Below are positions 56,596 to 64,000 of a stretch of 64,000 nt of DNA, piece after piece. The notes under the pieces were generated by a model. That model did not search any database and was not told where the DNA came from. It worked only from the letters and a program-made list of their open reading frames with translations. The DNA lies in NCBI GenBank assembly GCA_009925585.1, contig RFYK01000001.1, forward strand, positions 1-64,000, given 5' to 3'. The first letter of the stretch is position 1. Each line of letters begins with the position of its first letter. The DNA comes from Betaproteobacteria bacterium. GTDB lineage: Bacteria > Pseudomonadota > Gammaproteobacteria > Burkholderiales > Burkholderiaceae_C. Both the position numbers and the translations under genes were made by a program.

Positions 56596-57859
56596 GCGTT
56601 GTATCTTTCAGGGGCGGGGGTTCTTGCAAAACATGAGAAGAGGATAAGCCCTTTTCAGCAGCGACGGGCATCAACGACACATCACTGGCTTTGACCAACG
56701 AGCCCACACGCACTCCCAATAAACGGATGCGTCTTTTGAAATCAACCCGTTTCAAACACAGTCCTGCTGCTTGTCGGATGGTGGAAGCATCAGCGGTGTA
56801 AACAGAGAGCGTGCTGTCGCGGGTCACGCTTTGGAAATTGTCAAAACGTAATTTGATGCCAATGGTTTTGCCCACATAGCCTTTGCGCTGCAAATCCGCA
56901 GCGACCTGCTGGCACAGGCGGGTGAAGATGTCACCCAAGGCCGCGCGGTCATGTCGCACATGCAAGTCTTTTTCAAAGGTGGTTTCGCGGCTCATGGACA
57001 CCGGTTCGGATTCGGTCACCACAGGGCGTTCATCCAAACCGTGCGCGGCATCGTGCAACCACGCGCCATAGGACTTGCCAAAATGTTCCAACAGCCATGC
57101 GCGCTCTTGTTGGGCCAGTTCACCAATTCGGTGGATCCCGTGCGCTTGCAATTTGGCGTCTGCTTTGGGGCCTATGCCGTTGATTTTTCTGCACGCCAAT
57201 GGCCATATCTTGTCAGCGATATCTTCCATGAACAAGATGGAAATGCCATTGGGTTTGTTCAATTCACTGGCCATCTTCGCCAGCAATTTATTGGGTGCCA
57301 CACCGATGGAACAGGTCAGCCCAGTGGCGTCGGTGATGCATTTTTGAATCAAGCGGGCGAGCACTCGACCGCCTTCGCGTTGACCGCCGGGCACATCGGT
57401 GAAGTCGATGTAAATCTCGTCCACGCCCCGGTCTTCAACCACAGGTGCAATGTCTCTCACAATGCTTTTGAATAACCGTGAATAGTGACGGTATTGCTCG
57501 AAATCAACGGGCAACAAAATGGCATCTGGACACAGTTGCGCGGCCTTCATCACGCCCATGGCCGAACCGACGCCAAAGGCGCGCGCGGCATACGTGGCTG
57601 TGGTGATGACACCGCGACCGCTATAGCCCTTTAAGCGCGGAAACATGTCGACAGGAATCTCTGCCAGGTGGTCATTGCTCCAATCGCGCTCGGGTTGCTG
57701 CTGGCGCATGCGCCCCAGCAAATCATCTTCACGTCGTCGGCCGCCGCCGATCACCACCGGCAATCCTTTGAGCTGTGGATAACGCAACAATTCGACGGAC
57801 GCGTAAAACGCATCCATGTCCAAGTGCGCAATGCGGCGCGTCAGTGCAGTTGACAGCAC
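56573..57859 (-). CDS. dinB: DNA polymerase IV
   Basis: DinB is a Y-family translesion polymerase. The 428-residue protein has LDMDAFYASVELLRYP (metal Asp), RGVDEIYIDFTD (metal Asp/Glu), the HhH region ACRKINGIGPKADAKL and the little-finger domain. The C-terminus ends in QADLF, a good beta-clamp-binding motif. An extra stretch of about 35 residues (GGRRREDDLLGRMRQQQ and on) follows the first strand; I recall similar inserts in other Burkholderiales. The start is GTG 57859, without a strong ribosome binding site. No LexA box was identified. Confidence 0.93.
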   Translation of the reverse strand: MLSTALTRRIAHLDMDAFYASVELLRYPQLKGLPVVIGGGRRREDDLLGRMRQQQPERDWSNDHLAEIPVDMFPRLKGYSGRGVITTATYAARAFGVGSAMGVMKAAQLCPDAILLPVDFEQYRHYSRLFKSIVRDIAPVVEDRGVDEIYIDFTDVPGGQREGGRVLARLIQKCITDATGLTCSIGVAPNKLLAKMASELNKPNGISILFMEDIADKIWPLACRKINGIGPKADAKLQAHGIHRIGELAQQERAWLLEHFGKSYGAWLHDAAHGLDERPVVTESEPVSMSRETTFEKDLHVRHDRAALGDIFTRLCQQVAADLQRKGYVGKTIGIKLRFDNFQSVTRDSTLSVYTADASTIRQAAGLCLKRVDFKRRIRLLGVRVGSLVKASDVSLMPVAAEKGLSSSHVLQEPPPLKDTTHEQADLF

Positions 57860-57871
57860 GCTGCAAACGCA

Positions 57872-58932
57872 TCATGCGGTGGGATAAGTCCCTGGCAACA
57901 ACACGCTGTGGTCAATGTGGTTGATGTCGGTGTGTCCACACAAAGCCATGCTGATGTCGAGTTCTTTGTGGATGATTTGCAAGGCTTTGGTCACGCCAGC
58001 CTCACCCATCGCGCCCAGGCCATACAACATGGCGCGACCAATGTAAGTACCTTGTGCGCCAAGTGCACGTGCTTTCAACACGTCTTGCCCGCTGCGAACG
58101 CCGCCGTCCATGTGCACTTCAATCTGTTTGCCGACCGCTTGGACCACGCCAGGCAATGCGTTGATGCTGGACTCGGCGCCGTCGAGCTGGCGTCCGCCGT
58201 GGTTAGACACAATCAACGCATCTGCACCGCTTTGCACAGCGAGTCGCGCGTCTTCGGCATCTTGAATGCCCTTCAAAATGAGTTTGCCACCCCAACGTTT
58301 TTTGACCCATTCCACGTCATTCCAATTGAGTGTGGGGTCGAACTGACCGTTGGTCCATTCACCCAAGGAGCTCATGTCATCAACGCCTTTGACGTGGCCA
58401 AAGATATTGCCAAATTGACGCCGGGGGGTGCCCAACATGTTCCAGCACCAACGCGGCTTGGTGGCCAAGTCGAGCAGGTTGATCAACGTGGGCTTGGGCG
58501 GTGCGGACAAGCCGTTTTTCAAATCGCGATGGCGTTGACCCAAAATTTGCAAATCCAATGTCAGCACCAATGCCGAACATTGCGCTGTTCGATCGAGCAA
58601 ATGCTCATGGTTGACAAGGTAAATGGGATGCCAAATTTTTTGGCCGCGCGCGCAGCGAGGATTTCTCCATCGGCGTGTTGCATGCCCGTCATGCCGGTCG
58701 GTGCAATGGCCACAGGCATGTTGACCTGTTGACCGATCATGGTGCTGGCGGTGCTGCGACCTTCCATGTTGATGGCCACCCGTTGGCGCAATTTGATTTT
58801 TTGGAAATCGTCTTCGTTGGCCCGGTAAGTACTTTGGGTGTAACTGCCTGAATCTGCGTACTCGAAAAACATTTTCGGTACACGTTTTTTAGCCAATTGC
58901 TTCAGGTCATCGATATGGGTGATCACGGTCAT
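57872..58932 (-). pseudogene. lldD: FMN-dependent L-lactate dehydrogenase, disrupted by an internal deletion with frameshift
   Basis: Two frames together give LldD, the respiratory FMN enzyme oxidising L-lactate. The first, from ATG 58932 after GGAGAG, reads MFFEYADSGSYTQSTYRAN, MPVAIAPTGMTGMQHADGE and FTLSTMSICSIE. The second, from about 58586, continues QCSALVLTLDLQILGQR, LILKGIQDAEDARLAV, SNHGGRQLDG (catalytic His) and DGGVRSGQDVLKARALGA. In relatives about 33 residues, including the FWFQLYV strand, lie between SIE and QCSALV. They are missing; the frame change implies a loss of 3n+1 bases, about 97-100. The rest looks intact. As written, it cannot make an active enzyme. Confidence 0.85.
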
Positions 58933-59046
58933 CAAAAACTCTCCTGTTCAGTGCCCCGATGTTAGCGCCTGCGCCGAGAACCAAGCCGCCCCCAGCAAGG
59001 GCTGAAAAAGCGTCTCAAGCGCGTGGTTTTCTCATGGACTGAGTGT

Positions 59047-60729
59047 TCAAGCCCAGACCACAGATTGACTGTCAACGTACCATTTCTCGACATCGTGCTG
59101 CACCACAAATTCAATGCGACTTCGTTTGATTTTCATGGTCGGTGTCAGGCAACCGTTTTCAATGGACCAAGCTTCCTTGGCGATCACCAGCATTTTCAAT
59201 TGCTCGTAGTCGGCAATTTGCTGGTTGACTTGGTTCAACAAGGCTGAAAGCTCAGACTCGACTTGTAGACGCACATCGTCTTTGTGGATTTGTGCACGAA
59301 GGTGTTCTGCCAGCACCACCATGGCATAGGCTTTGTCAAACCCACTGCCAGACACCATGGACAACTCGATCATGGGGTGTGCATTCAATCGGTTTTCGAT
59401 CGGCGCGGGTGCGACGTATTTGCCCTTGCTGGTTTTGAATTGTTCTTTCAAGCGACCCGTGATTTTCAATTGACCATCTGGCAAGCGTGAACCCAAGTCA
59501 CCGGTTTTGAAAAAGCCGTCGCTGGTGAAGCTTTGCGAGTCAAGGTCTGGGCGTTTGTAGTAGCCGACCATTTGCCCAGGCGACTTGATCAGCACTTCGC
59601 CTTCGGGGCTGATGCGAACAAACACGCCGGGGTAGGGTGGGCCGACGGTGCCTGGGTCGTTTTTGTCCTTGGTTTGGCTGTGCGAATAAGCGAAATCTTC
59701 GGTCATCGCGTAGCCTTCCACCAAATTCAGCCCCAAGCGTCTGTACCAGCGGATCAAATCGGGCGGCAAGGGGGCAGAACCGCTGCCAGCCAATTCCACC
59801 TGGTCTAAGCCCAAACCGGCCAGTATTTTTTTCCTGACCACGCTGCTCAAGATGGGAATGCTCAGCAACGTGTTTAATTTGCGCGCGGGCATTTTGGCAA
59901 ACACCCCTTGTTGAAACTTCAACCACAAGCGCGGTACCGAAATAAAGATGGTGGGTTTGGCGCGTTGCAAATCTTGAATGAACGTGTCCAGCGATTCGGC
60001 GAAAAACACTTGCATGCGACCATGTATGAAAGAGGCAGATTCCACAAACGCGCGTTCGAACACATGGGCCAATGGCAAATAAGACAACATGCGGTGTTGT
60101 CGATTGCTGCCAAGGTTGTCGTCCATTTGTTGGATGATGCCTTTGGCAGCCGCAGTGATGTGTCCAAAACAATGCATGGCGCCTTTGGGTTGACCCGTTG
60201 AACCCGAGGTGTAGATGATCATTGCCAGATCATTCGCCTCTCGGGATGGCTCTCCCGTCATGCCATCGGTGTGGGCCACGATGTCATCCCATTTCTCAAA
60301 AGCGTTGGCCGGTGCCAGCGGAAATGCGATACAGGGAAGATGTGTGGGCACACCTGGCGATTGTTTGTGCCATTCATCGAGTTTGCCCACAAACAGCAAG
60401 CTGGCTTCGGAATGTTCCAGCACAAATTTCACGGTGTCGGCTTGCTCGGTCGGAAAGATGGCGACCGTGGTGTAACCCGCCATCCAAATGGCCAATTCGG
60501 CCATGAAAAAGTGAGCGCAATTTTTTGACAAGATGGCGACCTTGGCCGCGCGTGGCAACCCCCGTGATTTCAAATGGGCGGCCATGCGCCTGGCTTGGTC
60601 CATGGTTTGTGCCCAGGTGTAATTGACCACCTGACCATGGCCCACCGGTTGGGTCATGAAGACTTCATCGGCATAGGTTTTTTCATGCGAATAAATTTTT
60701 TCAAGTATCAACACGTCAGGGTCTTGCAT
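59047..60729 (-). CDS. AMP-binding long-chain acyl-CoA synthetase
   Basis: This 560-residue adenylate-forming enzyme activates fatty acids with ATP and CoA. The P-loop-like motif MIIYTSGSTGQPKGAM, LSYLPLAHVFERAF, GYAMTEDFAYSH, KTGDLGSRLPDGQLKITGR and the catalytic-lysine region TPTMKIKRSRIE are visible. It resembles the FadD15/plant-type long-chain group. It would feed acyl-CoA to the dehydrogenases and crotonase in this window. Start 60729, MQDPDVLILEKIYSHE, is family-like. Divergent from the small exported protein at 60846. Confidence 0.92.
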   Translation of the reverse strand: MQDPDVLILEKIYSHEKTYADEVFMTQPVGHGQVVNYTWAQTMDQARRMAAHLKSRGLPRAAKVAILSKNCAHFFMAELAIWMAGYTTVAIFPTEQADTVKFVLEHSEASLLFVGKLDEWHKQSPGVPTHLPCIAFPLAPANAFEKWDDIVAHTDGMTGEPSREANDLAMIIYTSGSTGQPKGAMHCFGHITAAAKGIIQQMDDNLGSNRQHRMLSYLPLAHVFERAFVESASFIHGRMQVFFAESLDTFIQDLQRAKPTIFISVPRLWLKFQQGVFAKMPARKLNTLLSIPILSSVVRKKILAGLGLDQVELAGSGSAPLPPDLIRWYRRLGLNLVEGYAMTEDFAYSHSQTKDKNDPGTVGPPYPGVFVRISPEGEVLIKSPGQMVGYYKRPDLDSQSFTSDGFFKTGDLGSRLPDGQLKITGRLKEQFKTSKGKYVAPAPIENRLNAHPMIELSMVSGSGFDKAYAMVVLAEHLRAQIHKDDVRLQVESELSALLNQVNQQIADYEQLKMLVIAKEAWSIENGCLTPTMKIKRSRIEFVVQHDVEKWYVDSQSVVWA

Positions 60730-60845
60730 GCCAAGGTCTTTCTGTAGTGGTCTTTCGGGCGTTGGGGTGTGACAACCTGTTTTTCAGGGGATCATACGCA
60801 TACAAAAGACTTGGTTGAACCCTTTTTTCATGCGGGAAAACGACC

Positions 60846-61220
60846 ATGCGCAAAGTGTTTATCATCGACGACATGACCACACTGACATCCCATTTTCAAA
60901 TCTTGGCATCTCATCTTCACCGTGCGCTGATCGCGGGATGCTTGTTGGCCGCGACGACCAGCTTTGCAGGCACCTACCCGTTGGGCAGCATGACCTGCCC
61001 TGAGATCGGTCAATTTGCTTCCAAAGCCATGCAATGGCGTGAGGACGGCGTGACGCCCAAGGAAGCGGTCGCGCGTCTGGAGCAATTGCGACCGGGTGAA
61101 TCTGTCGAGAAAAAAAACCTGATGATGGTGTTGTCGTTGGTTTACGGTGGTTATGGTGACAGTTGGACAGTGAAAAGCGCAGGGGATGCCATGCGTATCG
61201 ATTGTGAAACCGGACGCTAG
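60846..61220 (+). CDS. Small exported protein of unknown function
   Basis: This 124-residue protein has an N-terminal hydrophobic segment (ALIAGCLLAATTSFAG) near residues 27-42 that looks like a signal peptide; the ATG at 60873 (MTTLTSH) would shorten the n-region. The mature part has MTCPEIGQFASKAMQWREDG, KEAVARLEQL and VYGGYGDSW, with two cysteines. I do not recognise the family, though small periplasmic proteins with this CPEIG and GYGDSW pattern recur in Burkholderiales by memory. The next gene starts 39 bases later. Confidence 0.6.
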   Translation: MRKVFIIDDMTTLTSHFQILASHLHRALIAGCLLAATTSFAGTYPLGSMTCPEIGQFASKAMQWREDGVTPKEAVARLEQLRPGESVEKKNLMMVLSLVYGGYGDSWTVKSAGDAMRIDCETGR

Positions 61221-61259
61221 GCTTGGTCAGTTGGGTTGTTCCCCTAAGGAGTGAATGGT

Positions 61260-61679
61260 ATGAAACGCGTTATTTTTGGGTTGTTGCTGTGTTTGTCATC
61301 AGTAGGTCATGCCGAATGGACCTTGGTCATGAAAAGCCCTGAGTTCGGCGAAAACTATTATGTGGATTTGCAAACCCTCAAAGAAGTTGAGGGTGCGATA
61401 GAAATCACCACCTTGCAAGATTTTCCAAACGACAAAAAAGAAGCTTGCCAGGGCGACACCTGTGCTTTTCTGAGCAGCTCACGCATTTCAGTGCGCCACA
61501 TTGAATGCAATGCAGGACGCCAACGGCAAATTCAATTCACCGACTTTGATGGACAAATGGGCAATGGCAAAGTCACACAGACAGCATCTGGCGGCCCCAA
61601 AAAACGCTATTTCCGCTGGTACAGCCCAGCACCCGGTTCTTTCTTCGAGGTGCTGATCAAGAAAGTCTGCACCCCGTGA
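61260..61679 (+). CDS. Exported protein resembling the surface-adhesin E domain
   Basis: This 139-residue protein has a signal peptide (MKRVIFGLLLCLSSVGHA). The mature part starts EWTLVMKSPEFGENYYVDL and continues with EITTLQDFP and SRISVRHIECNAGRQR, a pattern like the small adhesin-E-type domain found in many betaproteobacterial exported proteins. It has four cysteines that could form disulfides (CQGDTC, HIEC, VCTP). AAGGAG is 8 bases before the ATG at 61260, so an in-frame GTG at 61251 is not preferred. The family assignment is tentative and adhesion is unproven. Confidence 0.65.
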   Translation: MKRVIFGLLLCLSSVGHAEWTLVMKSPEFGENYYVDLQTLKEVEGAIEITTLQDFPNDKKEACQGDTCAFLSSSRISVRHIECNAGRQRQIQFTDFDGQMGNGKVTQTASGGPKKRYFRWYSPAPGSFFEVLIKKVCTP

Positions 61680-61713
61680 GCCAGCCATTGCACACCAGCA
61701 CGGGTTCGTCAGG

Positions 61714-63069
61714 TCATGGGGCGGCGACCAATCGATAGACTTTGCCTGTGTTGCCAAACGGGCCCATGCCTTCGTGGGTCAGTACATAAATTTCACCGCT
61801 GCGGTCTTGCGCCAAGCTGATGATGCGACTTTCTATTTGAAGCATTTTTTCCAGTGGCCAAGGGGTTTGTGAAGCAGTAGAAGGTGTGGCAACAAACAAT
61901 TGCCCCGAGGCTTGTTTGAAAGAGGCACTCCAGTCAGCGACCAGCAATTTGCCTTTCAGCGCAGGTATGTTTGAGCCTCGGTACATCCGAACACCCGTGA
62001 TGGCCGTGCCCACGCCTTTGATGCCCAGCGTGGATTCGGGGTGATTGGTTTGCATGTTGGCGTATTCGACCACGGGCATTTCAAGCGGCTCGCCTTCGCT
62101 GCCAGTTCGTTTGCATTCTTTGGGGGGCTGACGCGGTTTCAATCGGTCGACGCAATGCGATGCTTCCATGCGTGGCCAACCAAAATTGCCTGGCCCTTTG
62201 ACGCGGTAGGCAGCTTCCCAAAGGGTTTCGGCGATGGCCGTGACATACAAATCGCCATTGCCGCTGCTGTCGAATGCAATTCGGTAGGGATTGCGAAATC
62301 CCCATGCCCAGATTTCTGGCCGACCTTGTGAGGCATTCAACGGATTGCCTTTGGGAATGGCATAGCCTGGAAAACCGTGGTCGATGTCGATGCGCAAAAT
62401 CTTGCCGTACAAACTGTGGCGGTCTTGCGCCATGTCGTCCCATAGCAGGCCTTCGGCAGGCACATTGAACGCTTCCCAAATGACGGATTTCCCAATGCCA
62501 TGAGAAGCGCCGCTGTCGCCCATGCCGATGTAGAGCATGCCATCCGGACCAAACGCCAGCGCACCGCCGTTGTGTTTGCGGCTTGGCCAGTCAAGCGAAA
62601 TCAGCACCCTTTCCGTGTGGAGGTCCACGCTGACGGTGCTGCCCAATGTGGCGGTGAATTCAGAGATGCGGCGGGTGTAGTTCCAGTTTTGCGGGGCCGA
62701 GTCTCGCAATGGCGAGGAATAGCTGACAAAGAAACGGCCGTTCTTGGCAAATTGCGGATGCATGGCAAAGCCCAACAGGCCTCGCTCTTCAAAATCATTG
62801 GCCACAGGCAACATGCGACTGCGCAAATCCATGACCGGTTCAGCTTGCATTTGACCGTCGGCATGCATCAACTTGACCAGACCATCTTGTTGCACCACCA
62901 AAAAGCGGCCACTGTTGTCTGGCAGTTCCTCCAAATGAATGGGCGCGGTCAAATCGCTGGCAAGCAGCTTCAATTCAAGCTTTTGCGCTTGTGCGCTGGG
63001 GGGTAGCCACAGGCAGACGCTGATCAAAACAGGGGCAGAAAATGTCAGCCAAGCAGCAAGGAATTTCAT
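61714..63069 (-). CDS. PQQ-dependent sugar dehydrogenase, soluble periplasmic type
   Basis: This 451-residue beta-propeller enzyme of the soluble glucose/aldose dehydrogenase group (YliI-like) oxidises sugars using PQQ. A signal peptide (residues about 5-28, ending SAQAQ) sends it to the periplasm. Family blocks are GLLGFAMHPQFAKNGRFFV, HNGGALAFGPDGMLYIGMGD, GKILRIDIDHG and WAWGFRNPYRIAFD. A longer loop with cysteines (SHCVDRLKPRQPPKEC) lies in the second half. The acceptor could be the cytochrome c encoded divergently at 63195. No pqq genes are in the window. Confidence 0.9.
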   Translation of the reverse strand: MKFLAAWLTFSAPVLISVCLWLPPSAQAQKLELKLLASDLTAPIHLEELPDNSGRFLVVQQDGLVKLMHADGQMQAEPVMDLRSRMLPVANDFEERGLLGFAMHPQFAKNGRFFVSYSSPLRDSAPQNWNYTRRISEFTATLGSTVSVDLHTERVLISLDWPSRKHNGGALAFGPDGMLYIGMGDSGASHGIGKSVIWEAFNVPAEGLLWDDMAQDRHSLYGKILRIDIDHGFPGYAIPKGNPLNASQGRPEIWAWGFRNPYRIAFDSSGNGDLYVTAIAETLWEAAYRVKGPGNFGWPRMEASHCVDRLKPRQPPKECKRTGSEGEPLEMPVVEYANMQTNHPESTLGIKGVGTAITGVRMYRGSNIPALKGKLLVADWSASFKQASGQLFVATPSTASQTPWPLEKMLQIESRIISLAQDRSGEIYVLTHEGMGPFGNTGKVYRLVAAP

Positions 63070-63194
63070 AGCAGTGTGTGGTCAATCAAAGTGGCAAGTC
63101 GGTCTAAGTGCAAGCAGGAGGACGGGTTGAAACAGGTGGGTGCCGGGTATGTCAGGCGTCTAAAATTGCCCGAACGCTAACCCCAACCCAAACC

Positions 63195-63602
63195 ATGAAA
63201 ACAAGCTCCATCATCAAAACTAGTCTACTGGTGTTGCTGGGGGTCGTGGTGGTAGCGAGTTACATGCAAAAGGACTTGCTGGTGGCGGCATTTCAGACCA
63301 ATCCTTACAAAGGCTCGCCAGCGTCGGTGGCCCGTGGAGAAGCACTGTGGATGCAATATTGCCAAGCTTGCCACGGCAATGAGGGCGCGGGCGATGGCCC
63401 TGCCACCGCCCAATTGAGCGTGCGTCCGAAGGACTTGACCATGGTGGCCTTGCCCCCCGTGTTTCCTGACGGCATCATGGCTTATCGGATTGCCAATGGC
63501 AAAAACACCATGCCTGCTTGGAAAGACCTATTCCCCCCGGATCAGGTATGGGATCTGGTGAGTTACATCCGGTCTAAATCGAAAAAAACTGCTAAAACCT
63601 GA
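63195..63602 (+). CDS. Small membrane-anchored or exported cytochrome c
   Basis: This 135-residue monohaem cytochrome has an N-terminal hydrophobic segment (TSLLVLLGVVVVASYMQ), likely an uncleaved anchor or signal. The haem motif is CQACH in GEALWMQYCQACHGNEGAG and the distal methionine is probably in NTMPAWKDLF. The C-terminal helix VWDLVSYIRS is typical of class I cytochromes c. It is divergent from the sugar dehydrogenase gene, with 125 bases between, and may accept its electrons, an inference from position. The ATG at 63195 fits the signal sequence; the frame upstream is unrelated. Confidence 0.9.
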   Translation: MKTSSIIKTSLLVLLGVVVVASYMQKDLLVAAFQTNPYKGSPASVARGEALWMQYCQACHGNEGAGDGPATAQLSVRPKDLTMVALPPVFPDGIMAYRIANGKNTMPAWKDLFPPDQVWDLVSYIRSKSKKTAKT

Positions 63603-63651
63603 CGTTGGGTTTGAAAAACAACCCTTGTCGCGACTTTCACCGGGTGTACCT

Positions 63652-64000
63652 ATGTCTTTGTTCAAATCTTCTTGGGTGTCTTTGACTCTTCTCTGCGCCA
63701 TGGGCTTGCCTGTGCATGCCGCCGAGATGGACAACGGAGAGCGTATTTTTCAAGCATCGTTTGGCGTGATCACTGCGTTTGGATTGAAAAAACAAATGGA
63801 CGCGGACCCTGGTTGCCAAGGTAAGTCGTATGCCAATTTCGATCTGAACCAATTTTTAGACGCGATTCCCAAAGACTTCTTGACCAAGCCCAACCAGCGG
63901 CAAGGCATTGAAAAACAGTTTCTCGATTATTTTCAAAAATTGGATGAGATCCAATTGCCTTCTGGAAAGAACATTGCGTCCACTTACCAAGAAATGAAAA
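63652..64000 (+). CDS. Exported protein of unknown function, cut by the window edge
   Basis: From the ATG at 63652 the frame is open to the end of the window (116 codons). The start MSLFKSSWVSLTLLCAMGLP with VHAAE is a signal peptide. The mature part, MDNGERIFQASFGVITAFG, DPGCQGKSYANFDLNQFLD and PKDFLTKPNQRQGIEKQFL, has one cysteine and no motif I know. It follows the cytochrome gene by 49 bases and may share its transcript. Confidence 0.65.
   Translation, partial: MSLFKSSWVSLTLLCAMGLPVHAAEMDNGERIFQASFGVITAFGLKKQMDADPGCQGKSYANFDLNQFLDAIPKDFLTKPNQRQGIEKQFLDYFQKLDEIQLPSGKNIASTYQEMK

Overview
The window looks like chromosome of a moderately GC-rich betaproteobacterium, most likely a Burkholderiales member of the Comamonadaceae type. 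This is inferred from the protein families and gene orders (ribF-ileS-lspA, ftsK-lolA-rarA, rpmB-rpmG, lolC-lolD, TctB-TctA, DUF3422, rubrerythrin/GlpC-like/DUF3501), from the heavy use of TTG for leucine, and from the absence of phage, integrase, insertion-sequence or CRISPR signals. No search or alignment was run, so the taxonomic placement is an inference.

Layout. 1-4850: lipoprotein release (lolC, lolD), a three-gene lipoprotein operon (CsgG-like, DUF4810, DUF799) and a TatD nuclease. 4911-8896: a disrupted spermidine-synthase-like gene, a tripartite tricarboxylate transporter pair lacking its binding protein, and a DUF3422 protein. 8952-13092: a tightly packed operon of gamma-glutamyltransferase, EamA transporter, unusual SDR and 2OG-Fe(II) oxygenase. 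13104-15498: a hybrid histidine kinase with a small periplasmic partner. 15681-23957: EamA exporter, quinone oxidoreductase, GT39 glycosyltransferase and the ribF-ileS-lspA operon. 24049-26630: HNH endonuclease, a stand-alone AAA ATPase with its own promoter and operator-like repeat, and purN. 26750-31656: two acyl-CoA dehydrogenases, an RNA m5C methyltransferase and a fatty-acid desaturase. 31814-42417: a small secreted peptide, L33/L28, an Fe-S photolyase, a disrupted trxB, ftsK-lolA-rarA, a ferredoxin reductase, a disrupted epimerase-like gene and a shortened Old Yellow Enzyme. 42523-50339: tRNA-Leu, cysM, NUDIX, a disrupted tusA, valS, a DsbA-like protein, an FAD monooxygenase and a VOC protein. 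50637-58932: rubrerythrin/GlpC-like/DUF3501, yaaA, hydrolase, queF, crotonase, dinB and a disrupted lldD. 59047-64000: acyl-CoA synthetase, small exported proteins, a sugar dehydrogenase, a cytochrome c and a partial exported protein.

Functionally this is mostly housekeeping: envelope biogenesis (Lol pathway, LspA), translation (IleS, ValS, L28, L33, tRNA-Leu), fatty-acid metabolism, and iron/peroxide stress (rubrerythrin, YaaA).

The most striking pattern is that six genes each lack an internal block: spermidine-synthase-like, trxB, epimerase-like, tusA, lldD and an Old Yellow Enzyme. In five of them roughly 85-115 bases appear missing and the frame is broken, yet both flanks remain well conserved and open. 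In the sixth about 200 bases are missing in frame. Six such clean events within 64 kb are hard to explain by ordinary decay, so they are either assembly artefacts or a genuine and unusual deletion process. Raw reads would decide. The block sizes come from remembered family sequences; the frame changes are read directly from the sequence.
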